Positions 1 to 9,199 of a stretch of DNA of 64,000 nt are shown here, piece after piece. The notes under the pieces are model-generated. The model had not been told where the DNA came from. It ran no database searches and was given only the letters and a program-made list of their open reading frames with translations. The stretch lies in assembly GCF_024346975.1 (NCBI RefSeq), contig NZ_AP024885.1, positions 992,001 to 1,056,000 on the forward strand. Direction: 5' to 3'. The position numbers and the translations under genes were made by a program. The stretch comes from Vibrio neonatus (lineage in GTDB: Bacteria > Pseudomonadota > Gammaproteobacteria > Enterobacterales > Vibrionaceae). The first letter of the stretch is position 1. Each line of letters begins with the position of its first letter.

Positions 1-621
1 CAAGCAAACCTCATTGTTATTATTATCTTAGGTGAGATTATTGCCGCTTATCTGGCGTTAGGTTTTCTTAAAAAGCGTGAAATGAACGCATTTGAAGACT
101 CTTTCCCTATTGCCTTGAATATTATGACCAGTGCCGTTTCGGCTGGTGAAAGTGTCATGCACGCCGTCATTCACGTTGGCAATAACCTTGAAGGCCCAGT
201 CGGTAAAGAGTTTCGTCTAATGGGGAACCGCCTCCAGATGGGTGAGGCTCCTGATGAAGTGTTTCGTAAATCGTGTCGCCGCTTTCCTTATCGAGCTTTC
301 TATTTTTTCGTGATCACCTTGCGCGCTAACATGCGTCGCGGTGGGCAGTTGAAAGATGTTATGTCAAAGCTTAATCGGATTATGTTTAACGCTAGGGCAA
401 TTGATAAAAAGAAAATGGCGATGACGTCAGAGGCAAGGGCATCAGCGAAAATTGTTGCCGCGATCCCCTGCATATTTATGGTGATCATGAGGATGTTTAG
501 CCCTGAAAACTTCCACTATGTTATGACAGATCCAACAGGGCGTTATATCCTTTATTATCTTATTGCCAGTGAATTTACCGGTATTTCAATCATTGTTTGG
601 CTCATGAAGGGAGTTAAATAA
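1..621 (+). CDS. tadB: TadB-like inner-membrane platform protein of the Tad pilus (5' end outside the window)
   Basis: The reading frame is already open at base 1, so the true start lies outside the window. An internal ATG at 82 is not the start, because the codons before it encode a hydrophobic helix followed by LKKR. The product has the GspF/TadB fold of type II secretion family proteins: a cytoplasmic helical domain (FEDSFPIALNIMTSAVSAGE, then a region like RLMGNRLQMG) and C-terminal membrane helices. It overlaps the next gene by one base (TAATG), and tadC and tadD follow in the same tight arrangement. TadB is known to work with TadC as the membrane platform on which the TadA ATPase drives pilus assembly. 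The partner assignment rests on gene order. Confidence 0.85.
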   Translation, partial: QANLIVIIILGEIIAAYLALGFLKKREMNAFEDSFPIALNIMTSAVSAGESVMHAVIHVGNNLEGPVGKEFRLMGNRLQMGEAPDEVFRKSCRRFPYRAFYFFVITLRANMRRGGQLKDVMSKLNRIMFNARAIDKKKMAMTSEARASAKIVAAIPCIFMVIMRMFSPENFHYVMTDPTGRYILYYLIASEFTGISIIVWLMKGVK

Positions 622-1514
622 TGAATTTACTTTCAATATTTTCTGATCGCAGACTGTGGATACTCATTGTTTTAATCGCAATGGTGTTTTTTATTGTTGA
701 TTTGTTTTACCTATCGGTGCGAAGAAAGAAAATGCTTGCCAAAGTTAACTTAAAGAAAAGTGACTCTGAGCAAGATAAGAATCATTGGTTGCAGTCTATA
801 TCGGGAGCATTAAACAAAATATTCTCAGGCGATGAAGATGATATCAAAGCGAAGTTTATCGCCGCTGGATTTTATAATGGCGCTAAATACGCCAGTTACT
901 TTATGCCAGTAAAATATGGCGCGCTTATTCTTGGTGGTATAGCGATTTATCTACTTGGCTTAGAAAAGCATTGGTCTAGCACCTCGTACATTATCTATGG
1001 CAGTTTATGGTTGCTATTTACCTTAATATTCCCTGATTCATTCTTAGCCAGTAGAGCAAAGAACCTTAAACATAAAATTTCGGGAAATTTACCTTATCTA
1101 TTAGATTTAATGGCGGTGTGCGTACAAACCGGCATGACAATAGAAGCGGCAATGCAATATCTCTCTTTAGAGATGAAAGGCTTTGATGATGATATTAGTT
1201 ATTTACTAGATAAAACCAATGATAGAGCTCGCATTGTGGGAATGGAACGCTCTCTTGATGAGTTGCAAATCCGCGTACCGACAACTGAAATTCAGAGCTT
1301 TGTTATGACGTTAAAACAAAGCATGCACCACGGCACGTCTATTTACCAAGTGCTTTCTACGCTTTCGTCGGATATGCGTGAAGTGCAAGTTTTGGAACTG
1401 GAAGAGAAGGTGGGTAAGCTATCTTCTAAAATGTCCATTCCGCTTATTCTATTTATTATGGTGCCTATTGTTATTTTGATAGCGGCTCCGGGTGTTATGA
1501 GGATGCTATTGTAA
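621..1514 (+). CDS. tadC: TadC-like inner-membrane platform protein
   Basis: A 297-residue type II secretion F-domain protein. An N-terminal membrane helix (about residues 10-32) and a charged segment precede two more helices. The GspF domain follows, with the family-typical stretch LPYLLDLMAVCVQTGMTIEAA, and a C-terminal helix ends at VILIAAPGVMRMLL. The length fits TadC. Start ATG overlaps the tadB stop by one base and the stop overlaps the next start, so translation is probably coupled. Expected role: second half of the Tad assembly platform. Confidence 0.88.
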   Translation: MNLLSIFSDRRLWILIVLIAMVFFIVDLFYLSVRRKKMLAKVNLKKSDSEQDKNHWLQSISGALNKIFSGDEDDIKAKFIAAGFYNGAKYASYFMPVKYGALILGGIAIYLLGLEKHWSSTSYIIYGSLWLLFTLIFPDSFLASRAKNLKHKISGNLPYLLDLMAVCVQTGMTIEAAMQYLSLEMKGFDDDISYLLDKTNDRARIVGMERSLDELQIRVPTTEIQSFVMTLKQSMHHGTSIYQVLSTLSSDMREVQVLELEEKVGKLSSKMSIPLILFIMVPIVILIAAPGVMRMLL

Positions 1515-2302
1515 TGACAATTATTCGAATATTCGCTGCATTAGCTTGTATGTTTTTATTTGGCTGTGCTTCGCAACCAAATAGTGAACAAAAAGCTTTT
1601 GCCAGCAGTGAGAAAATTTATTTAGTCAGTCATAACTACCGAAAGTTAATTGATTTATATAAAGATGAGCTTAAAAAAGAGCCCGATAATATCGAGTTAA
1701 AGACTAAGTTAATCCGTACTTACCTGAGCTTTAACGATAACGACTCAGCAAGATATTACCTCAATGAGCTTATCAAAAATCAATCAAAGCCTAATCCAGA
1801 TCTTTATTATCTTGACGGTTTGGCTTACTACCAAGCCTCTGATTTTTCTTCGGCCAAAGAGTCTTTAGAAAAAGCGTTAGAAATTAAAAACTATCAAGGA
1901 GAGTCTTCTCATCTAACGGAAGATATTTCGGGTGATATTTATAATTTAAAAGGGATAGTAGAGGCTTCGCAAGGGGATTTAAAAGCGGCTAAGTCTGACT
2001 TTATTCAAGCCAAACATTATATGTACGACGATGTAAAAATGGCGAATAACTTAGCGGTTATCGACATGCTCAGTGACGATTATCAGTCTGCCTACGATCG
2101 TTTAATGCCGTTTTATTTAAACGGTGATGGTGATGATCAGCTTAAAGCAAATCTTGCGGTTTCAATGGCTAAGCTCAATAAATATGAAGAGTTAAAGCAG
2201 CTATTTAGCAAGAAATATGACGAGCAAAAGATCTTTGAGCTTTACCAATATTTACAGCAGCTAGAAACCAATAGCTTTGATGATTTTAAGGTATTGAAGT
2301 GA
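1514..2302 (+). CDS. tadD: TadD-like TPR lipoprotein
   Basis: A 262-residue protein with a lipoprotein signal peptide ending in the lipobox LFGCAS (Cys at about residue 18). TPR-like helical repeats follow: one around DNIELKTKLIRTYLSFND, another around PDLYYLDGLAYYQASDFSSAKESLEKALE. TadD proteins are TPR lipoproteins needed for assembly of the outer-membrane secretin part of the Tad machine. The gene overlaps tadC by one base and the next gene by four, consistent with one operon. Confidence 0.85.
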   Translation: MTIIRIFAALACMFLFGCASQPNSEQKAFASSEKIYLVSHNYRKLIDLYKDELKKEPDNIELKTKLIRTYLSFNDNDSARYYLNELIKNQSKPNPDLYYLDGLAYYQASDFSSAKESLEKALEIKNYQGESSHLTEDISGDIYNLKGIVEASQGDLKAAKSDFIQAKHYMYDDVKMANNLAVIDMLSDDYQSAYDRLMPFYLNGDGDDQLKANLAVSMAKLNKYEELKQLFSKKYDEQKIFELYQYLQQLETNSFDDFKVLK

Positions 2303-2838
2303 TGTTTAAAGGAAGACGAAATCAAAAAGGGATTGCGACGATAGAGTTTGCTATGGGGTTTATCTTTTTTTGGTTAATGGTTGTGCTGTGGATTGAGCTT
2401 AGTTATGTCAACTATGTCTCATCTTTGGGCGATTTAGCTATTTCAGAAGCCACACAAGCGGCTAAAAAACTGAAACATAATCATAGTGGTAATCAGTCTC
2501 AGTATGCGGCCATGTATCAAAAGGCCTTTTTAAATGCGATAGAGCGTAGTGACAGCTTATGGAGCAACTTTATTAAGCCTAGTGATTTTATGGCCTCGAT
2601 TACCTTCATTCACGACTATACGAAATTGGCTCAAGAGCCTGATTGTGGCTTTGATCCAGCGCATCCGCATCAATTTTTTAGGCAGTGTGGGGATAGCCAA
2701 AGTAATAGTCCGATTGCGGTTTATCACATTGAATACAAAGGAAGCACTATTTTTGATGTATTTAACCCTGGAGCGCAATTGTTTAGTCGAGAGATGTTGG
2801 TAATTCAAGAGAATGAACGTGATCAATTTAGCTACTAA
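2299..2838 (+). CDS. tadE: TadE-like minor pseudopilin
   Basis: A 179-residue protein with a short basic N-terminus (FKGRRNQKG) followed by IATIEFAMGFIFFWLMVVLW. That is the TadE/TadF pattern: a Gly just before a hydrophobic helix with a Glu at +5. The rest is a small periplasmic domain with two Cys (around residues 114 and 128) that could form a disulfide. These proteins are processed by the TadV prepilin peptidase and incorporated in, or needed for, the Flp pilus. The gene overlaps the tadD stop by four bases and runs 26 bases into the next gene. Confidence 0.8.
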   Translation: MMFKGRRNQKGIATIEFAMGFIFFWLMVVLWIELSYVNYVSSLGDLAISEATQAAKKLKHNHSGNQSQYAAMYQKAFLNAIERSDSLWSNFIKPSDFMASITFIHDYTKLAQEPDCGFDPAHPHQFFRQCGDSQSNSPIAVYHIEYKGSTIFDVFNPGAQLFSREMLVIQENERDQFSY

Positions 2839-3382
2839 AAAGCGCAATCAAGCAGGAAACTTTACGGTTGAGTTTGCCATCGTCGGCGTAGTGTTCGCGC
2901 TTCTATTGGTATTTACCTCAGACTTAGTGGTCAAGCTTGCGACACATGGCAAGTTAGACCGTATGTCGTTTTCCGCCGTCAGCATTTTAAAAGAACGAAC
3001 TCAATTTAGCTCGCAGCACGATATTGTGCCGCTAACAAATATTGAAGTAGACAATGTTTATCGCGTTATCGAGCGTTCTTTAGCTCGAACTGTGGGTAAC
3101 TTTGATGAGAACAAGCTGGGGTTTGTGGTTGAGGAACAAAGATTTAACTCAAACGCACAAGCTTTACCTTTGTCGACGCTACATGCTTCCATGCATTCCA
3201 AAGGATGCACTTTAAAACAATCACTCCATACGATGCAAAACCTATCGGTTAAGAGCTCATGGGGTAGGCGTTTTACGCTTTATCGAGTCACTGTGTGTTA
3301 TCAAACTGAGAATTGGTTTGGTGATTTGGTCGGTAATACATTTAATTCTGTTTCTTCTAGCTCAGTCATTATGGGACGTTAA
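2813..3382 (+). CDS. TadF-like minor pseudopilin
   Basis: A 189-residue protein with the same plan as its upstream neighbour: KKRNQAG, then NFTVEFAIVGVVFALLLVF, giving a processing Gly and a +5 Glu, followed by a soluble domain. The ATG at 2813 lies 26 bases inside the preceding gene with an AAGAG ribosome-binding site directly before it. The position after tadE and before the OmpA-like and vWA proteins matches the tadF slot in Vibrio Tad loci. The name is inferred from position; sequence alone supports only 'TadE/TadF-like'. Confidence 0.72.
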   Translation: MNVINLATKKRNQAGNFTVEFAIVGVVFALLLVFTSDLVVKLATHGKLDRMSFSAVSILKERTQFSSQHDIVPLTNIEVDNVYRVIERSLARTVGNFDENKLGFVVEEQRFNSNAQALPLSTLHASMHSKGCTLKQSLHTMQNLSVKSSWGRRFTLYRVTVCYQTENWFGDLVGNTFNSVSSSSVIMGR

Positions 3383-3384
3383 CC

Positions 3385-4020
3385 ATGCATTCAAAATTAT
3401 TTATTCGTTTTACCCTGTTTTTGGGGTCTTGCTTGATGACCAATGTGGCATTGGCTGCGCATCAAGCAGAGTATTATTGTGGTCAAGGTAATTTAGAATT
3501 TAAGGAAACTATTTCTGTAGGAAAAGCGACTGAAGTTCGAGTTTCTCAAGGGGCTTTTATGCAGATAGAATCACCAAACCAAGATTCATCAGCCCTAGAT
3601 TATCTTGCTAATTCTCTGGATCGCTCAGGTTTGAGCCAGCAGTGCATTGAATACCTTGAAGCGCATTCAAAAACGGAGAAAAGCAATACTCCAGAGCTAT
3701 TATCGCGCGTGTATTTCTCGTGGGATAAGAGCGAACTGACCGACAAATCGCGTTATATATTGGCACAGGTGCTAAAAAAAGTGGCTGACCGAGATAAAAA
3801 TCTGCTGTTAAAAGGCTATACCGACAACACGGGTAGCAAACAATATAACTATGAATTAGGTTTGCGCCGTTCGCAGTCAGTATTAGCGTATTTAGCAAAA
3901 CATGGCTTATCTAAAGGGAAAATGCATGCAAGCTCGAAAGGTGAAGCCGATCCTGTAGCCAGCAATGCAGTGGCAAGTGGTAGAGAGAAGAATCGCCGAG
4001 TAGAGATTGATGTACAGTAA
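3385..4020 (+). CDS. OmpA-family peptidoglycan-binding protein of the Tad operon
   Basis: A 211-residue protein with a cleavable signal peptide (ends at about ...NVALAAH, residue 25). A short N-terminal region with three Cys precedes a C-terminal OmpA/MotB domain from about residue 108: YFSWDKSELTDKSRYILAQV, GYTDNTGSKQYNYELGLRRS, and the final GREKNRRVEIDV. The peptidoglycan contacts (the TD.TG and R..RR type motifs) are present. Many Vibrio tad operons end with such a gene; it presumably anchors the apparatus to the wall. Start is two bases after the previous stop, and the stop overlaps the next gene. Confidence 0.82.
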   Translation: MHSKLFIRFTLFLGSCLMTNVALAAHQAEYYCGQGNLEFKETISVGKATEVRVSQGAFMQIESPNQDSSALDYLANSLDRSGLSQQCIEYLEAHSKTEKSNTPELLSRVYFSWDKSELTDKSRYILAQVLKKVADRDKNLLLKGYTDNTGSKQYNYELGLRRSQSVLAYLAKHGLSKGKMHASSKGEADPVASNAVASGREKNRRVEIDVQ

Positions 4021-5446
4021 TCGAGGTTGTTCTCCACGGAGATTGTCGGCACAGCGCGGTCATGCTGGTATTTTATTTGCCATCATGATCCCGTTTATTA
4101 TGTCGATCTTTGTCTGGGGTATTGAAGGTGGACGCGCTATACAGACCAAGGCTCGCTTGAATGATGCGGTTGAAGTGGCCACCTATGCGGTTGCAGCGCA
4201 CAACAGCGATGACAATAGTGTGAACGATGAACTGGTTAAACACTATTTACGTGCGTACATTCCCGACTATCAGGATGTGCATTTACATGTTACTAAGATT
4301 GCCTGTGAAAAAAACCCAGCCTGTACACAAAACTTAGCGCGTAATCACGATGCAAAGCGATTCTTTGAATATAGGGTAAACGCTAAGATCAATCAAAAGG
4401 CTTGGTTTACTAACCCTACTTTTGTCGATATGGGCAAGGATTATGATGTTGCTTCGGAAGATTCAGCACGCAAGTATCAATCGCAAGCGGTAGATGTTGT
4501 TTTTGCTGCGGATTTTTCGACCTCAATGGGCAATCGATTGAAGAGTACCTGTCCGAACGGTCGTTGTTCTCACTCTCATCCTGGTCAAGCCAAGTATAAG
4601 ATGGTCATTGAGATCATTAAAGAAATTACCGATGAACTGCAAAAGTTTAACAATAACTTAGCAAATAATCAGAAGAATAAAGTAGCTTTTACTGCATACG
4701 ATAATTACGTGCAGCAATTAACCCATCAATATTATCCTTCAAGGTATTATTACCAGAAAGAAGGTAGTTCTAATCATTATTCATTTGACAGACACGGAAG
4801 AGCTAATACCTGTTATCAGAGTTTTCAGTATGGTGGTAATCAAAGCAGTCACAGTATCAGCCAGACAGTTGCAATACATACTATTCAGCATATTTTTGAT
4901 ATGTCTCATTGGGGCGGTGATGCAAGTAAGAACTATCGATGTATATATTCAGTGAGCAGTTCTTTGTCAAATGCCAGTTTTCATAATGTTCCCATAACCG
5001 ATAATTTCTCAGCATTCAATAATGGGATTAAAAATTTTAAACCTAAAGGTGGTACAGCTTCTTATGTGGGATTGATTAGGGCTGCTCAACTTGCCGCTAG
5101 TCCGCAAGCCGATGAACCACGTCGCTTGATTATTTTGCTTTCTGATGGACAGGATTCTCATCCTAATATAACAAGCATGTTGGCCCATCCAGGATACAAT
5201 CATATTGGTTTGTGTGACAAAATTCGTGAGCACTTTAATAATCCATCATCTACTAGTCATTGGACAAGTGAACATAAGGAAGTTAAAGCACGCCTAGCTG
5301 TGATCGGATTTGATTATCCAGTCAACAGCAACACTGGGCTTAGAGATTGTGTAGGTAAAGATAATATTTATACAGCCGAAGATAAAGATGCCATTAAGGA
5401 CAAAATACTGGAATTAATCAGTGAAGAAATAGGGCATTTGAACTAA
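4010..5446 (+). CDS. tadG: TadG-like protein with von Willebrand factor A domain
   Basis: A 478-residue protein. The ATG at 4010 follows an in-frame TTG at 4007. The N-terminal helix GILFAIMIPFIMSIFVWGIEGGRA has the TadG pattern. A large extracytoplasmic vWA domain starts at VDVVFAADFSTSMG, whose DFSTS is a complete MIDAS metal site. A second conserved block is RLIILLSDGQD. It overlaps the OmpA-like gene by 11 bases and is the last gene of the operon. TadG-like proteins are thought to act in surface adhesion or anchoring of the pilus. A related but distinct vWA/TadG protein is at 41391-42806. Confidence 0.82.
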   Translation: MYSNRGCSPRRLSAQRGHAGILFAIMIPFIMSIFVWGIEGGRAIQTKARLNDAVEVATYAVAAHNSDDNSVNDELVKHYLRAYIPDYQDVHLHVTKIACEKNPACTQNLARNHDAKRFFEYRVNAKINQKAWFTNPTFVDMGKDYDVASEDSARKYQSQAVDVVFAADFSTSMGNRLKSTCPNGRCSHSHPGQAKYKMVIEIIKEITDELQKFNNNLANNQKNKVAFTAYDNYVQQLTHQYYPSRYYYQKEGSSNHYSFDRHGRANTCYQSFQYGGNQSSHSISQTVAIHTIQHIFDMSHWGGDASKNYRCIYSVSSSLSNASFHNVPITDNFSAFNNGIKNFKPKGGTASYVGLIRAAQLAASPQADEPRRLIILLSDGQDSHPNITSMLAHPGYNHIGLCDKIREHFNNPSSTSHWTSEHKEVKARLAVIGFDYPVNSNTGLRDCVGKDNIYTAEDKDAIKDKILELISEEIGHLN

Positions 5447-5454
5447 ATAAAATC

Positions 5455-5524
5455 AGGGTCAGGTCTTTCATTTTGCATCGCACTTGCTCTCGCAATGGCA
5501 ATACCTTAGAAAGACGCTGACCCT
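5455..5524. repeat. Palindromic intergenic element with long interrupted stem
   Basis: An inverted repeat: the left arm AGGGTCAGGTCTTTC (5455-5469) pairs with the right arm GAAAGACGCTGACCCT (5509-5524). A 39-base spacer itself has TTGC/GCAA ends. It sits between the convergent tad operon and chitinase gene. There is no T-run after the stem, so it is not a simple terminator. GGGTCAGGTCTT palindromes are, from memory, common scattered repeats in Vibrio and related genomes, often near Y1 (RAYT-type) transposases. No transposase is present here. Confidence 0.6.
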
Positions 5525-5560
5525 GTAACTAGGTTACTTTTTATTTTTTACTTTGCTCGG

Positions 5561-8500
5561 TTATGGGCAAGTTACTGCATCCCAGAACCAGCTTCCTGCT
5601 TTTGGTGATTCCCAAGCGCCAGGGTTGTTTTTCGCTTTGAAACATTCACCTTGGAATCTTACGATGTCACCATTGCTTACTGTTGTTTGACCGCCAACCC
5701 AATCGACTATATCGCTTGGATCAGTGTCTGGAGCTTCAGGAGCTGTTCCCGGATTTTCTGGGTCAGTTTCTGGGCTTTCAGGGTCTGTAGCATCGCCTTG
5801 TGCATACTCTGGTAGTTCAGGGAATGCTGACTTGATGCCGACAACTTGGTCATCAATCAAGAAGCGGATACTCTGAGTGCCAATTGTCGCTGGTAGGTAG
5901 TACACCAAATCAAGAGTTGTTTCTCCGCCCGGAGCAAGTGATTGCCAAGATGGAAGAACCAGTTCTGCCACGTGGAAATCTTCAACCATATGGTTAGGAC
6001 GCTCGCCTTGTACGTTGTCGTTACCGGCATTGTACGTAATTTCTGCGCCTGTTCCTGACCAATCAGTTAATACGTCCGACGTTGAAGTTGGAAGTAGGAA
6101 CTGGATAACGGTTCCGCCAGGAATTTCAGCGGCACTGTTATTGGTGAAAGTAAACTTAGGGTTGAACGGATAGTTATTGTCACCTACTGGGAATTCCACA
6201 GAGATATCAATGTCGACTTGTGCCGTTGGAGTGTCAAGAATATCGTTGTGCTGCACGCTGTACGGCGTCGCTTCTTTGAAGCCATCGTACATTTGTGTCA
6301 CAAGGGTTTGACCCATGTAATATTCGTTTCTCTCTTCGTCAAAGGCGTAGTCACCCGCAAGTTCCCAAATCATGATGCCACCAAAGCCACGGTCTTTAAT
6401 GTACTCAATTTTGTGGCCCATTGACTCTTCATCTTCGGTTGATAAGAATACTTTTTTCGAGGCATTCCATAGCCAAGGTACTTTTGCTTTCTCATCGAAG
6501 TGACGGGTATAAGTGCCAGAGATAAGGTGCTTAGGATTGTTGGCATCCAAGCCCCACTCGTTACCATAGCTAGGGATTGAGTCCGTTAGGCCAAGGCTTT
6601 GTGCATGCTCAAGGTTCTTCGCGTGCCACATAGGTACAACGCCTGCTGCAACTTCAACGCCATTTTCGTCAATGTCATGCCATAGGTTATCAATACCTTC
6701 AGCGCCTGCGCCACATGGATCGTTCATGCCTGTTCCAGCTGGGCAATCAGATTGTTGTGGCAGTGGAGATGTACCGTTGTAACCGTTTACGCCACCTTCA
6801 ACATCTTTCCAACCACGGGTATAGAATGGAACACCGATATTCAGTTTGCCAGGGTCTACTGCGCCACGGAAGTATTGACCTGTCCAAGCTGCGTTTAGGT
6901 AACCAATGCCTTTGTATTGCGCGGTTCCGTAAATGCCACCCGCTTCTAGCTCGTTATCAATACGGTTATCAAATAGAGCTGCGTTATGACCAACATAATG
7001 GTTCCAAGTACCGTGGAAGTCATAAGTCATCAAGTTGATGAAGTCTAGGTACTGTGTAACTTGGAAGTTTTCCATGCCGCGTAATAGATACGCTGATGAT
7101 GGAGAAGCGATAGTAAATATGTATTTACGTCCATCTTCTTCACCGGCTTCATCCAGTTTTTCACGAGTAACTTTCATCAACTCAACGTAGTTCTCAAATA
7201 ATTGTCCGCGACAGATATTTGATAGAGGCCAGTCGACAGGGTTACCTGCATCTGCCATAGATGTTGGGTATTCGTAATCGTAGTCGATACCGTCAAAGCC
7301 ATATTTACGAACGTATTCAACAGATTGAGTTGCAATCTTGTCGATGCCTTCATGGTTAACAGTACAGTTTGGATTGGTTGTTCCTGAGTAGAAACCGCCT
7401 GTTTCAGCCCAACCGCCAACAGCTAGAATAGTCTTAACATCTGGGTACAGTTTCTTGTACTTGTTTAATAAGTTGAAGTGACCTTTGTATGGTAGAGAAG
7501 GATCCATCTCTGCGCCCGCAACGCCTGGCCATTCCATCTCAGTAGCACTTTCATCTAAGGTAAACTCAATCGTATTAGAATCAAGACCTGCAAATGCGTA
7601 GTTGATGTGGGTAATTTTATCCCACGGAATGTCCTTAACTAAGTAAGTTGGGAATCCGTTGCTACCATTACGCCATGATGTAAAGTAACCGACCACTCTT
7701 CGTGGGTGGTCATCCCCCATACACTCACGAACATCACCTTGGCTATCTGTGTAGTAAACTTGAGAAATATCACAAGACAAGTTGCCTAGGTTATTTTCAT
7801 CAATCACAGTGATATTAATGTTGCTACTGCTGGATAGGTTTTCTTCGTCAGTTGCAATAGCGGTTAGTTTCACGCTACCGATAGTGGTCGGAGTCCAATC
7901 ACAAGCAAAGTTATTGCTAGAGAATGCGTCAAACTCACAAATGGTGGTGCCATTGGCTGTGATTGAAACATTAGATAGGTCGTTGTGCTCAGCAGACGCA
8001 TCAACACTGATTTGTACTGCTTGATTAACTTTAATTAAGCTGCCACTGTTTGGTGATGTAAAGCTCACTTGCGGTGGAAGGGCAACTTCTTCTTTGTCTT
8101 GCAGAGTAATAGCAAAGCGCTGCTCAGCTACTGGAGTGCTTGTTTCGCCATCGTTGTAAGTACCGCTTACAACAACTTCATAACTGCCTTCAGCAAGGTT
8201 AGTGCCTTCTAGGGTTAGACCTAAGAAACCATCAACCATTTGTTGTACGCTAACTAACTCTTGCGCACCTTGTACTAGCTTAGCTTCTACTAAAATTTCA
8301 GTATTACTTTCAACAGTTAGAGGGATATTAACTGCAGAATCAATTAACTCATACTGATCGGTTAAGCCAGTAACGCTAATCGTTGGTGTAATTTCAGGTG
8401 CTTCTTCTTCGGCTTCAATGAAGCTGACAGCGAAACGTTGCTCTGCGATAGGTAACGCTTGACCGTCATTATCGTAGGTGCCACCAATGACAACTTCGTA

Positions 8501-9199
8501 ACTGCCTGCAACGGCATTTTGACTTTGTAGAACAAAATCAGAGGCGCCATCTACCGTTTTTGATAGTTCAGTAAGTACTTGCTCACCTTGTACTAGCTTA
8601 GCGTAAGCGTCTACTGCAGCGGTCGTTTCAACATTGAATGTAATAGCTACGGCGTTATCGACAATAGTGTATTGTCCTTTTAGTCCAGTCACTACTGTTG
8701 CTGGCTCTTCAACGACAGGTGGTGGTGGAGTAACGTCACCGTCTTTGCTACTAAAGACAATTGAGCTTTCGAAAGCACTAATGTCTTCCAGTGTACCGTC
8801 ATAGCCAAAAGAGAATGCGAAAGAGTTGTTGGCAGTTAGGTGGTCTTTGATCCAAGAACCTTCATCGAAAGAAAATTCAATGCGATGCAACACACCATCG
8901 GCTGCAGGGCTAGTTGTTAAATCCCATGTAGGGTAGGTAATGCCCGTCCCCGAAAACTGGAAGCTGCTGACACTGGTTGGAAGTACAAACTCTAACGTTG
9001 CACCTCGCATATCAATATCTGCACCACTAGAGTTAAGAACGTCAATGGAATAGGTGCTCCACCACTGGCTCTCAGTTGCCGAAGTGCCGATATCAACACC
9101 GTTGATCTCACTGGCATTGGCCATTGCAATTGTAATTGGGTTTAAACATAGCCCTGTTATTAGGGCAGTGGATAAACCGGCTAATCGTATATTATTCAT
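5561..9199 (-). CDS. Secreted multidomain GH18 chitinase
   Basis: A 1212-residue chitinase that hydrolyses chitin outside the cell. A signal peptide (about residues 1-29) is followed by an N-terminal binding-type beta-sandwich (about 30-155) and a PPPP linker. Two homologous beta-sandwich repeats come next (from VVTGLKGQYTIVDNAV and SVTGLTDQYELIDSAV), then an Ig-like domain (from PPQVSFTSPNSGS). The GH18 barrel starts at RRVVGYFTSW and holds the catalytic motif DGIDYDYEYP with acid Glu643 (Asp639 and Asp641 also present). A further beta-sandwich, an acidic Pro/Glu linker and a terminal CBM5/12 module (WVGGQTTVSNGDIVRFQGECF...WFWDAVTC) end the protein. Its promoter lies in the long AT-rich gap to its right. 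Confidence 0.93.
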   Translation of the reverse strand: MNNIRLAGLSTALITGLCLNPITIAMANASEINGVDIGTSATESQWWSTYSIDVLNSSGADIDMRGATLEFVLPTSVSSFQFSGTGITYPTWDLTTSPAADGVLHRIEFSFDEGSWIKDHLTANNSFAFSFGYDGTLEDISAFESSIVFSSKDGDVTPPPPVVEEPATVVTGLKGQYTIVDNAVAITFNVETTAAVDAYAKLVQGEQVLTELSKTVDGASDFVLQSQNAVAGSYEVVIGGTYDNDGQALPIAEQRFAVSFIEAEEEAPEITPTISVTGLTDQYELIDSAVNIPLTVESNTEILVEAKLVQGAQELVSVQQMVDGFLGLTLEGTNLAEGSYEVVVSGTYNDGETSTPVAEQRFAITLQDKEEVALPPQVSFTSPNSGSLIKVNQAVQISVDASAEHNDLSNVSITANGTTICEFDAFSSNNFACDWTPTTIGSVKLTAIATDEENLSSSSNINITVIDENNLGNLSCDISQVYYTDSQGDVRECMGDDHPRRVVGYFTSWRNGSNGFPTYLVKDIPWDKITHINYAFAGLDSNTIEFTLDESATEMEWPGVAGAEMDPSLPYKGHFNLLNKYKKLYPDVKTILAVGGWAETGGFYSGTTNPNCTVNHEGIDKIATQSVEYVRKYGFDGIDYDYEYPTSMADAGNPVDWPLSNICRGQLFENYVELMKVTREKLDEAGEEDGRKYIFTIASPSSAYLLRGMENFQVTQYLDFINLMTYDFHGTWNHYVGHNAALFDNRIDNELEAGGIYGTAQYKGIGYLNAAWTGQYFRGAVDPGKLNIGVPFYTRGWKDVEGGVNGYNGTSPLPQQSDCPAGTGMNDPCGAGAEGIDNLWHDIDENGVEVAAGVVPMWHAKNLEHAQSLGLTDSIPSYGNEWGLDANNPKHLISGTYTRHFDEKAKVPWLWNASKKVFLSTEDEESMGHKIEYIKDRGFGGIMIWELAGDYAFDEERNEYYMGQTLVTQMYDGFKEATPYSVQHNDILDTPTAQVDIDISVEFPVGDNNYPFNPKFTFTNNSAAEIPGGTVIQFLLPTSTSDVLTDWSGTGAEITYNAGNDNVQGERPNHMVEDFHVAELVLPSWQSLAPGGETTLDLVYYLPATIGTQSIRFLIDDQVVGIKSAFPELPEYAQGDATDPESPETDPENPGTAPEAPDTDPSDIVDWVGGQTTVSNGDIVRFQGECFKAKNNPGAWESPKAGSWFWDAVTCP

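Noticed and set aside
2557..2847. Minus-strand open frame within the tadE-like gene
   Set aside because: It lies wholly in a well-supported pseudopilin gene and has no start signal of its own.
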